Shown: piece by piece, positions 34,465 through 45,480 of the stretch
Layout: each line of letters starts with the position of its first letter
Numbering within the stretch: position 1 is the first letter of the stretch
Assembly: GCA_036245805.1 (NCBI GenBank)
Contig: BTRK01000006.1
Coordinates: 24,646,365 to 24,710,364 of the forward strand
DNA: 64,000 nt
DNA from: Pristionchus mayeri
Lineage: Eukaryota > Nematoda > Chromadorea > Rhabditida > Neodiplogasteridae
Direction: 5' to 3'
Program-made: the position numbers and the translations under genes
The notes under the pieces: generated by a model
Told to the model about the DNA's origin: nothing
The model's database searches: none
Seen by the model: only the letters and a program-made list of their open reading frames with translations

Positions 34465-37400
34465 ATGAGCACTCTCAACAATCAGCCTGCCGGTAATCTT
34501 GCCATTCAATTGGTGCAGCAACTTAAGCGGAATCCCGATATGATTCCACCCTATCATGTATGTTTTCTTTGTTCTTTCATTCTTACTTGCACCAAATCTA
34601 AAATTAAATTAGTGAAAGCATGGCAGTAATTCATTCAGCACGAGCTCATGAAGATATGCACAAACAAAGTGAATGAACTCTATCAGCTGAACTACCAGGA
34701 TCTGTAAGTTCCTCGTTTTTGAAATAATCTTCATATACTTGGAAGCATCATTTGACGGCGTTATTTCTAGAATGAGCATGAAATCGGGATCCGTCGACCC
34801 TGAAGATGCGACTGCCACTGTTCAGGTTGGTTCTCTTGTTGATTGCGTTCTTCGTAAAGTCGTGTGAAGGACAAGGGTGTGGATATTCAGTCTTTATCGA
34901 CGTGCTTCGGGCTGTCCGCCCATCATCGGTCATGGTAATCACCTAAAACTTGGGTAATTAAACCTTGACCATGACAAGGATCACTGAGTATCCCCTTTTG
35001 CTCTATTGTTCATATCAACATGTTAGCAACGCTCGACGATAGTATTGGGGTTCAGTATGTTCGATGTTGCCTCTTTTCCCCACTGAGAGTATGTTACGAT
35101 CACAGTTGTTTTCGAATGAGCACTATTATAGGCCCGTCAGACGACGATAAACTTCGTTCGTCGTTGCTGTCTCGCTTACATCCACGAGAGAATGAAGCGA
35201 GTGAAGGCACTCAGGTGGAAGTTCGGTCAGATTCCACCTGCTATCAAGGTGCGTCACTTGAAATGGAATACTCTGATGTAGTAGGGTATTATTAGGGTGT
35301 CCCATAAGTTCGTATATTTTTTCTTCGGAGGAACGTAAAATCCGTAGTACTGGTTGTACATCCCAAATGGCAACGCTGTTGAATTTAGCAACCATTATGT
35401 ATTTACAATATCAATGGAATTTGCATTATCTGCTCTCCCTGTTTTTAACAAAAATTTATGCAGAGGGTACTGTAGTGATCCAAAATCGCGTTTTTGCTAA
35501 AATTATTTTCTTTATATACGGCCTCTCCTTGAAGAAAATATTTTAGTTTCTTCACTGTCTAATGGTACACGCATAGCTTAATATGCATCCTGAATTTGGA
35601 TAAAATCGGCCTACTGCTGTGTCTGTAACAATTAAAATTGAAAAAAAAATCACTGGTTATACTTTAATAATGATAATGATTTATCATGTTATTTGGGACT
35701 AGGAATGATTGTGACTTACTTAGACAACGTGAAAACATGATATACGATGTCACAACTAAGCGACAAAGGATAGGATGTAAAAAGCAAAAGCGGAAATAAT
35801 TATAGCTTTTTTACGAAAAGTCTTGACGCTACTTGACAGCATAATACTATTGGAAAGGGAGTTCCACCTATTGACTACACGATTACAAATGAAATTATCT
35901 AGAGATGTTCTATTAAAGCGGTGCTTTTTTAACTGGATACAATTACGGCGGGAAAGTGGTGTGAATGACTATTAGACGGACGAAGGAAAAAATTATCGTC
36001 TGCTATCTCTAATTCTCTATGCACAATTTTATAAGTACAACACAAATCGATGAGCCCTCTACGGCTCTCGAGGGGGGTGAGGCCGAGGGTGTGCAGTCGA
36101 TTGGTGTAGTCGGTCCGAGGGAGCCTGCACTTGTGGAAAACTCTCTCGCTGAACTTTCTCTGAACACTTTCAATTAACGTGACATTTCTTTTATCAGAGG
36201 GAGACCATACTTCACTACCATATTCTAATATGAGCCTAACATATACAGAAAACAGGCGTGAATAGAGCTTCGGACTACGTGAGGAAAAGGTTCTGGTAAT
36301 GTACGCACAACGGGCATGTGCTCGAGAGACAATGGACTTAATATGACTATCAAATGAGAGACGATTATCGTAAGAAACTCCTAGGTCTTTAAATACAGTA
36401 GTGATAGGAAGGACATGGTTGTCAATTGTGAAATCTACTGTGGGATGTCTAGAGCCGATTCTCATGATAACGGTTTTGGAGGTGGAAATAGATAAACCCC
36501 AGGTATGGGACCAATTGGAGAGAGAGTCGAGAGCTAATTGGAGCAGCGAGGGATTATCAATAGCATAAAGCTTGATGTCATCAGCGTAAACATTACAATG
36601 GATACCAGGAGGAAGGACACGAGAAATATCAGAAATGTAGAGGCTAAACAGCAAAGGCCCTAAGCAAGAGCCTTGTGGGTCTCCCGAAGTGACCTGATAG
36701 CATGGAGAGAAACTATTGTCGACAACGACTGACTGTGTCCTACCGTTAAGAAAAGACGCTATCCATCTAAGAAGGCTGCCAGTAATACCGAGGAGGGAAC
36801 ACTTGTGTAGTAGCAAGTCAATTGGTATTGAATCAAATGCTTTACTACACTTTTTCGATGAAATTTCACGATTTAGCAAATAATTGATATTATATCTCCC
36901 TGCAAACTCACCAAATGTTCCATGTACGAAGTATTATTCCGTGGACATAAATTGATACAGGGACCGTTAATATGCACATGCCTTGGGCTTTTTTAATAAT
37001 CACTTTTGTCTCTATCGCAGTTCTCCTTTGAGTTATGAGCAATTAAAAAATATGGCAAGAAACGCACAATGTAGACTTTGACCGTGAATAGTATCATCCT
37101 TACTGATCGAATTGGTCCGGTATAGCATTATTTAGAAAGTATTTCCAAGCCCTCATAAACGATTAGTTGATTCTAATGGAAAACCAATAGTTGATTGGCA
37201 AATTGAGACGGGGGGGGGGGGGAGGATAAAATGTGCAAACATGAAAATAGTTAGAAACTTTTGCACCAACCTGATAGCACTTCGCTGGAGATAGATTCGC
37301 GAATTTCCAAAAGTACTTTAAAGCTTTGGATTACTTATCACATATAAAAATCTCAGTATAGGTCGAGAAAACTAATCTTCACGTGTATATATTTAAGTGC

Positions 37401-38220
37401 GACCGAGAGTATAAGGGATGAGAAACAAGCAATTTAGTTAAGCTAATGCTATTGTAAATGTTGCATTGGATGCACCACTATCAGGATAGTGGCAATAAGT
37501 ATACGTCTATTGTTCGAAAAGCCAATAAAAACTTCTGAAGCTTGCAAATGTGTGCTTGTTTCCGTTATCACTGTTTGTTACAGGCCAATCTCACCGAGTC
37601 GGAATTGGAATTCTCCGGCGACTATTCTAATCTCCTAGCAGAATTTCAAACTGATTTGAGGTTTGAGTGTGAAGTATTCATATACGTTTACATAATCTAT
37701 TTTGTTTCGTTATCTCACGAACTTTTTCTACTTGCGACAAGAATGTTGCTTGCAGTGTGGAAGGTCCCGTGGACATCACTGAGAACATGCACCCTCCTCA
37801 GAATGCATTCGTCGATGTATCATCATTTTTATTTTATATATGCTCATAATTTTTGAAAAGGCAAACATTTTTTGATACGTGCTTTAAGGTGCGTGCACTA
37901 GTAGATTACGGAGAGTTGGAGACGAGTCGAGGAGATGTCATCGTACTCAGGAAGAATACCACTGTGAGTAGACATAATCACTCTTCCACTTCCTTATGTC
38001 GAATCCTGTTATCCAATTCTGATCCTATGAAAGATGAGAAGACGAGGAATCGTCTAACTCTCTCAATATCACACATTTCTTGCTCTCTTTGACCTGTGAG
38101 AGATTTTGTAAAATGGAAAGAGTGAGAGATAGAAGAAATGAATGGATCTGTTGTCAGTACACTCTCCCGTCGAAGGACGTCTCTCCTCTCGTTCGACAAG
38201 GTATCATGGAATACTGCTGA
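34465..38220 (+). CDS. psf-1: GINS complex subunit PSF1 (GINS1)
   Basis: Subunit of the GINS complex, which with Cdc45 and MCM2-7 forms the replicative CMG helicase in the nucleus. Eight exons join in phase to 198 residues, close to the usual PSF1 length: 34465-34557, 34639-34703, 34771-34825, 35141-35248, 37584-37660, 37756-37816, 37889-37963 and 38158-38220. Visible family features are LAIQLVQQLKRNPD, the central RVKALRWKFGQIPPAI helix, a B-domain segment ALVDYGELETSRGDVIVLRK, and the C-terminal VRQGIMEYC. The fourth intron (35249-37583) is unusually long and holds a dead LINE fragment on the opposite strand. The gene is divergent from CWC15 and convergent with the tetraspan gene. The A-domain N-terminus is diverged but in the right place. 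Confidence 0.92.
35660..36860 (-). mobile_element. 5'-truncated CR1-like LINE fragment in a GINS1 intron
   Basis: The minus strand encodes the C-terminal half of a LINE reverse transcriptase. It starts abruptly at a SKAFDSIP block, continues with SGDPQGSCLGPLLFSLYIS, the catalytic YADDIKLYA, SISTSKTVIMRIG and the thumb region, and ends with a typical RVVNRWNSLSNSI tail. A one-base frame change near 35935 separates the tail from the main frame, so the copy is broken. The truncated 5' side (right end) is normal for LINE insertions. An AT-rich 3' end with ATCATTATCATTATT lies near 35670-35700. The insertion is antisense to GINS1, inside intron 35249-37583. Confidence 0.88.
37210..37222. repeat. 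Poly(G) tract
   Basis: Thirteen consecutive G residues in the long GINS1 intron, right of the LINE fragment. Confidence 0.95.
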
Positions 38221-38842
38221 GGAGGAAGGGGGATCATTCACACACTTCCACATCTTACCATTCTCAAATTATATTATTGTACATAATAATTAATGAATTT
38301 GATAATTCGTATCTTCTTTAAACCTATCAATGAACTCTTGGGAGTCGATAAATACAAGGTTGATGACGGAAGTCCCTCTCATCCTCTCCTACCTGGGGGA
38401 TCATATGATCTCGTCCTTGTCACCACCACCCCACCACTGAACATTATTTATCCATGTCCATCCACTTGTTTGCTGCGCTTTTTCTCATCTCCAACTCTCT
38501 TCCAACTGCTCCTCTCCCCTCATTCTACTCCCTCCCCCCACTCCCCTCAAGCAACTGACACGGACACACAATGGTCAACGAGTCGAATATTTCAACATTA
38601 CTTTTTCAGCGAATTGAAATGAATTATGAGTGAGATAACAGTATGGAATTGGAATCGTAGAGTAAGAAAGAGTCGAAGGAGGACAAAGTGCAATGAGAGA
38701 TGACCGGTTGAGAGAATTGTAGTGAGGAGTATCGATGTATCCGAAGTGAAAGAATAGAAAGGGTAAGGAGGGTGGATAGATGAATCATGCGAATGGGGAA
38801 ATGGTTGCTGAAATAGAGATCTTCTTCAGGATCACTAATGAA
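38221..38842. other. Convergent spacer between GINS1 and the tetraspan gene
   Basis: Both neighbouring genes end here. The sequence contains a pyrimidine-rich block near 38370-38560. No exon is supported. Confidence 0.5.
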
Positions 38843-41800
38843 TCATGCGTTTTTCCTGAAATGGAGAAAGAGAGATAGGATCTCCATGAGTATCTCACTC
38901 TCATTGGGACTGGATGGCCCGTTGTCCTTCTTGTGTCGATGGCTTCTCTCCTCTCCACTCACTGCACTCAATGCACGGCCTGCATCTGATGACCGTCGAC
39001 GACTCTCAAGAGGAAACACTTCCTCAGAGTTATTGTGATCCACATACTACACTTAAAAAAGGAACCAAATAACACGTGTATCACGAGTCAGTGGAGGTGG
39101 CCACGAACAATTTCTAAAAAATATTTTTAAAATCGGTCATACTGGGGTATATTACTATCCCAGACATAAGAATGCGAATGATCCAGGTTATTTGTCCGAG
39201 AGCCGTCAATTAGGAATTCTCCGGTTTTGTTCCCGGCTATAGCGTATATCAGCTCCCAGATAATCTAGAGAGACGGCAGTGGTCTTAAAAAATGTAGAAA
39301 ATTATTTTGAGAAACTTTTATGTTGAAAGTGAATTGCAAAACTCAAAAGAAAAATTCTTTAGCTGAAAAACTGAATTCCAGAGAGAAAAACAAATATTTT
39401 CGCAATGATGTACGAGAGTTCCTGGGAATTTTATTGCATATTTTGGAAGAAAAACTTCCGTATTGTATAATAAAAAAAAATAAAAATGGCAAAACGGTGG
39501 GGGTTCATAGTCTCATTTTTCGCTTTCAATGTGCAGTAGTCGGAACTTCAGTTCTGAAATACCAAAAATTATCATTCCGGTTAACTATATTTCACTCTCT
39601 GGTACCTTTTTGTGATGTTTCGAAACCATGAAAGTTAAATTACTGTCCGAAATTCGAAATTTCTAACTTTTGAAAAATACGCTTTTCGCATCCTCGGATG
39701 AGCACGATTTTCATCATTTAAAATTTATAAACACGGCACGGTCAAACACAGTCGATTGGGATAGTATATGTCACCATCAACAAAAGTAATACCATGCCGC
39801 ACCATCGAAAGTTGTATTCTTCTCAAATTTATCTGACAAATATCGCTCCAGTGAAGGTTCATAAATAGATAAAATTATTTTTTGATAAGATTATTAAGAA
39901 TATCGATACAATTACATATGCAAAATTTTATTGTGGGCAGTTGAGTCTGAAAAAACAATGTAAATTCCACTAATTCAAATGTTTCTGAAAATCAAGATTT
40001 GCAAATCTATTTTTTCTGAATTTCTAAAATTAAGAAATATGAAATGTGTTATAGATTTTCAGACTCATCTACCCACAAGAATATTTTTATGATGTAATTG
40101 CATTGATTTTCTTAGTAATCTTACCGAAAAATAATTTTAGGTCATTGCGCACCTTCGCTGGAGCGATATTTGTCCGATAAATTTGAAAAGAATACAACTT
40201 TCAATGGTGCGGCATGGTATTACTTTTGTTGATGGTGGCATATACTATCCCAATCGACTGTGTTTGACCGTGCCGTGTTTATAAATTTTAAGTTTTAAAT
40301 GATGAAATTCGTGCTCATCCGAGGACGCGAAAAGCGTATTTTTCAAAAGTTGGAAATTTCGAATTTCGGACAGTAATTTAACTTTCATGGTTTCGAAACA
40401 GCATGAAAAGGTACCAGAGAGTGAAATATAGCTAACCGGAATGATAATTTTTGAACCCCCACCGTTTTGCCATTTTTATTTTTTATTATACAATACGGAA
40501 GTTGTTCTTCCAAAATACGCAATAAAATTCCCAGGAACTCTCGTACATCATTGCGAAAATATTTATTTTTCTCTCTGGAATTCAGTTTTTCAGCTAAAGA
40601 ATTTTTCTTTTTTAGTTTTGTAATTCACTTTCAACATAAAAGTTCCTCAAAATAATTTTCTGCATTTTTTAAGACCACTGCAGTCTCTCTAGCTTATCTG
40701 GGAGCTGATATACTCTATAGCCGGGAACAAAACCGGAGAATTCCTAATTGGCGGCTCTCGGACAAATCACCTGGATCATTCGTATTCTTATGTCTGGGAT
40801 AGTAATACCCCAGTATGACCGATTTTAAAAATATTTTTAAAAAATTGTTCGTGATGGACTTATTTTTGCTTCATCGACTCGTGGTACCTGTGATAAAATG
40901 TTTTTGTTGCAAGATACAGTAGACAATTTTCTCTAGTTTACGTATCTCTCAGTGAGTGAGAGTGTGGAGTGGATCTCCTCTAACCTTGATTCTCCGTTCG
41001 AATACTTCCTCGGGTACATCATACTCTCCCGAATCGACAGATCGCAGCTTGCGAAGTGCCCGTGATCCTCTGCAGAAGGAGTCTCCCACTTGTTCACTCA
41101 TCAACTACTCACTTCCTCCTCCCTTCTGTCTCCTCGTCCCCCCTTCTCTCTTCATTCTGATCATTGCTGGTGGAGGGAATCGAGTGATGATGGTGATGGT
41201 GGTGGGACTGCAGAGGATGACGTCATCCTTACTCAATGGATGATCTTCTTCTACCTGTGTGATGGGTGATTGTTTCTCCCCTCCCGATGTCCCTGCTGCT
41301 TCGATGCTCAGATACGCCTTCTCGCGCTGTACAAATTAAGATAATTATTATGTTTGGGGAAAAGGAGCTGACCACTTTCTCTGTTCCTCTCTTGGTCACT
41401 TTGAATGTCGTCACTGGCCTTTCTCGACCTGCAACCAATTGCTCATTCGATGAGAGAATTCCAATGGAATTTACAAGAAAAATTTCACTAATTTCAATCA
41501 GGAATTAATTAGCTAACGATTTGCTTGATCACACTTTCATTTTTCATGTTCAACCGTACTTTCTTTCTCCGGAGAGGAGGATGAAGAGGTACGAGTCTTC
41601 TCTGCCTCTCTTTGTTCCCTCTCCCTCTCCCTTGCTCTCTCTCGTTCACGACGAGCCTTCTCATCTGATGAAGGAGTGAGTGTATCATAGAGATCGAAGA
41701 TCACTCACTGGCAATGGCAGCGAGACTCGCTTCCTTCAGTTTCTCTTCTCTCGATGATTTCCTTCTCACTGGAGAAGGGGGAGTAGCGGGAGTGTACTGA

Positions 41801-44308
41801 ATTATATCCTATTCATCTCTATTCATTCAATTCATTCTCAACCTCATCGTCTAGAGGGATTCTAACAGGGAAATCTCCTCTCTTCTTCTCATGTGTCGTC
41901 TTCTGTGCCGATTCGCTACGTTTCACCTGCATTCCGTTATATCAGATCATCAATTAGTAATACCAATACAAATAGAATGATATGCGTACATGCTGAGTCT
42001 GCGGTTCCCTTTCCTTCTGACTGTGCGAGTGACCAAAACGGGAGATTGAAGAGGACTGAGACACCAACTGGAGAAGGGGATGAAGGGGATGAAAAGAAGA
42101 GGGAAGAATGGGCAACTAACAGATGGATTCCTTCCTCCCTTCGATGGAATATTCTCTCTGCTCTCGATTGTATCAGTCGATCGACGACGAGGTTCAGAGG
42201 GAAGATCCTCACTACAAATTGGGCCATTCCATCAATCGATAATCATTGAGTACTCACATAATGGGTATGAATACAGATGCGGGAATCATCTGCTGAGATT
42301 GGAATTGAAGGGAGGGCTGATAGAGGGGATCTGATCGAGAAGGATCCTCATCCAGAAGGACTACTTTGTTCTGCAATCCAATACTGTCTACGTGAGAGAA
42401 GATGGAGAATATGTATTTCATTTGAAGTGCCCCCACCCCTTCTGAATTATACTTGTAGATGAAGGGAAGTACCTCGTTGCTCCACTGTACATGTCCCACA
42501 TTGAGTCCCTTCAATTTCTCTTTCCTTTCTTTCTTCCTCTTCTCATCTTCTTCTTGACGGGTATACTAAATGAATGGATGTTCGTGTGATTAGGAAGGGA
42601 AGTGTAGTCTACTCACGGATAGAAATCCGCCGACTCCATTCTGTCTCCATAGTCCATTCTCCTTAGCAATCCTCACTCGTTCACTCAATCTCTCGAATGC
42701 AGTCTCCCTCTCGCGACGATTGTTATCCACTTTCTGATGAGAACCATCTATCTACTGAGGAATAAAAACCCACGAACATGCAAAGAGCAAATAGACGATC
42801 ATCAGTGTAGTGTAAAGAATTGGTCTAGACTGGTGATGTGATTGAAGGAGGAATGAACTAACTGCGAGATAGAGAGAACACATGAATACAGCATAGAAGA
42901 GATAGACTTGGAAGGAAGCGAGAATGAGAAGGAGAGAGGCCAACCACATCCTCTCGATGAATGATTGAATCTGGAAGGAGAAAGGAAATAGACGAAATCC
43001 CCCTACGAAATATAGATGCCCCCCTAGGAAATACGGGAATCAAAGCAAGAAATTAAAATTGACTTCGAAACTTCGTTGGTGGGTGTATAAATCTCCATAG
43101 AAGTATGACCATGCGTAGAGGACGAAATAACCGACGGAGGAGAGAAGGAAAATCGCCTGCAGAGATCAACTTAATTATTTCAAAGGTATTGATTCACAGA
43201 CATTTATCTATTTTCATTCTGTTGACAAAGTGTGTTTGATAGTGAAATTCCCCCCCCCCCCCCCAACAGATCGTCGATCTTCTCCCTGGCTATTCCCTCC
43301 ACTATTGCAGGGAGGAGTAAATATCGGATGACTGACTAATCAATCGACTTCGAGTCGAGAGAACAGAGGAAAGCGAGAAGGGAGAGACTGATACCTGGAC
43401 GAAGAGATGAGGGAAGAGAAGGCAGGATGTGTCTGAGAAGATACCACAGAACATGAGAAGAATCTGGAAGGTATCGTCCTCTCTCTCTCTCTCTGAAGGG
43501 GAATCATACCGAGAAGAGGATGATGACGAGGAGAAGGGCGATGATGTAGTCGAAGATGAGAGTGAGGGAGAAGTGAGAGAAGTCGAGGAGGAGGCAATCA
43601 CGCAGAAGACTCAATTATTATTTTAGTAACTCGACTTAGCAGACTGAGATCCTATCGAACTTCCTGATTCCTCTCATTAGTCTCACAACTCCCTTGAGAA
43701 CCCATCACATCTTCTCCCAATTCCACTTTATCACCACTATCACTGTTAATGGGAGAGAAACAACTGTTAGTTGATAGAAGGGGATCAGAAACACAACCAA
43801 AGATCAATAATCATTTCTCTTTTCTCTTCGTCGATGTTCTCGACTCTTCAGTTGTCAGACGAGATCAGTTTTGACACGGGAAAGAGGCGACAATCATTTT
43901 GTAGTTCTCTCGAAATCGGAGAAGGAGAACGAGATGACAAGGGCGAGTTTGTCTGTCTGCCAATTACTCGCCCGTCGAGATCAAGACAAAATTTGAGATT
44001 GACCAGATGAGAGTGACTGATAGTGATTGATTCCGTTCTCACTTGCTATTACATGCTCCTCGTGAGTACGTGGCCGACTTCCACACCAATTGCTGCACAA
44101 TTCCATAGAGGAGAGCAGCCAGGACGACTGCCTCGAGGAATCCCAGCAAGGCCGTCCCCGTCTGCAACCTCCCTCTCTCCCTCTCTGACTCCCCTTCGAC
44201 TACCTTGATGTGGCAGCAGTCACAGCACGTTCTGTATCTATCCCTCACGAGGGGCTCCTTCTTCTGACTGCTATTTGGCACCTGAGAGAAGAATGCAGTC
44301 TCTCTCAT
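38843..44308 (-). CDS. LAPTM4-like tetraspan membrane protein with long charged tail
   Basis: The first exons (44308 leftward) carry RTCCDCCHIK spliced across a ~44-base intron to TGTALLGFLEAVVLAALLYG. The CCxxCCHxxTGT pattern before TM1 is typical of LAPTM4-type and related nematode four-helix proteins of endosome/lysosome membranes. Further helices are seen at about 43575-43490 (LIFDYIIALLLVIILFS), 43475-43395 (LLMFCGIFSDTSCLLF), 43160-43070 (AIFLLSSVGYFVLYAWSYF) and 42972-42870 (WLASLLLILASFQVYLFYAV). After these comes a long hydrophilic part in many short exons (42735-40955), with RRERETAFERLSERVRIA, KRKKERKEKLKG and Ser/Glu-rich pieces. The last exon, 39044-38843, ends LFLHFRKNA. Whether every tail exon belongs to this gene is not proven; it could be two genes. 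Its last intron holds a foldback element. Function is inferred only. Confidence 0.5.
39102..40853. mobile_element. Second foldback element, in an intron
   Basis: Arms of about 800 bases are reverse complements with a small percentage of differences. The left arm starts CACGAACAATTTCTAAAAAA at 39102 and the right arm ends AAAAAATTGTTCGTG at 40853. Internal blocks pair in order, for example CTCCGGTTTTGTTCCCGGCT (left) with AGCCGGGAACAAAACCGGAG (right). Weaker pairing continues outside, to about 39060 and 40900, so the true ends may lie further out. No transposase or clear target duplication was found. It does not share obvious sequence with the 501-2489 element. It lies in the last intron of the tetraspan gene model. 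Confidence 0.85.
43250..43264. repeat. Poly(C) tract
   Basis: Fifteen consecutive C residues in an intron of the tetraspan gene. On the coding strand it is a G run. Confidence 0.95.
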
Positions 44309-45480
44309 TGTCTTTCGCTTCTCAATCTACATCTCGAGTGATAACCAGTTGTCTACCACTTCAACCACAGTTCCATCAAACGTACCATTCCCCGTGACGA
44401 ATTGGACGAGATTGTGCTCATTCCTTCTTCTCGCACTGTACTCGATTCCTCTCAGTCTTTAGCTCCTTCTATCGATCGATTCTCTATAGACGGATCCTTG
44501 AACATCGGAAGACGAACTCTTCTCCCAAACAGATTGAAGACTTATCCAACCTGTGATTCAATGAAACTTCGAGTTACAGTACTGTGAAATCGATAAAGAT
44601 GATAAAGAGAGAAGGATGAGTGATAGCCTGAGGGGTTAAAGGTACGTGTGATCCCTTCCACCATTGATGAGAGAGAGAGGGAAGACTCACCTAGAGAGAG
44701 AGTGTGTGTGAATAGGAGAGAGAGCAGTAGAGAGAGGGACGAGAGAGAATGGGAGATGGAGAGAGACAGAGAAAGAAAGAGGAGGAGAGAGTATGAGGAA
44801 GGGAGAGAGTGTCAGCTGTGGCAGAGCGGGATCTGCAGCACCCATACAGCGCGCATCTCGTGACGTCAGTGGATGAGAGAGTGCACGAAATGGAGAGAGT
44901 GATGGTTAGAGAAGGGAGAGAGATCAGTAGAGGCTTGGAGAGGGTAGAGAAAGAGAGGAGAACGAGAGAGCACTAGAATGGGAGAGAGACATCGAGTTGA
45001 TCTGAATCTTCTCTGCAGGAAAGAGTGCGATCTGACACCTTTAGACCTATTTTTTGCCAGCTCATTCGATGCCAACTAAAAAAAAGAAGATCAACGAAGA
45101 CGTTAATTTAGCCTTGATAACGTGTAGAAGAGGGAAGTTAGTAAGGGAAGGGATGATGGATGGAAGGGGAACGACGACCTTGAGTGCATCCGAATGAACT
45201 TGCACCTCTGAATGATGTAGTCAAGGAAGGACTAGGACGGACCGTCCTAATTGCCACTTGGTAAGTACCATCTGATAGCTACCTCACTCAGACACAGAAG
45301 AAGTGCATGTAGAGATTGTGATTTTTCCCGCTGTGATAGATCGAGGTACATCAAAACTCGAAGTAACTATAAAGTTTACTGTTGTCAATTTAGTATGAAG
45401 CGCCAAATTGAAAAGAAAAAAAGAAATGTTGAAAATTAGACAAAAATGAGAGAAATAAAAAAGGGAATCATCGTGTTTTA
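44309..45480. other. Purine-rich spacer upstream of the tetraspan gene
   Basis: From about 44640 to 45000 the plus strand is strongly G/A-rich, with many GAGAG words, so it is pyrimidine-rich on the strand of the tetraspan gene that it precedes. It probably holds that gene's promoter or 5' UTR. Open frames are Arg/Glu-rich low complexity and are not supported as exons. Confidence 0.5.

Noticed and set aside
1..36860. Left-edge LINE and the GINS1-intron LINE as parts of one element
   Set aside because: They do not overlap in the protein region they cover, are about 32 kb apart, and several intact genes lie between; they are separate insertions, perhaps of related families.
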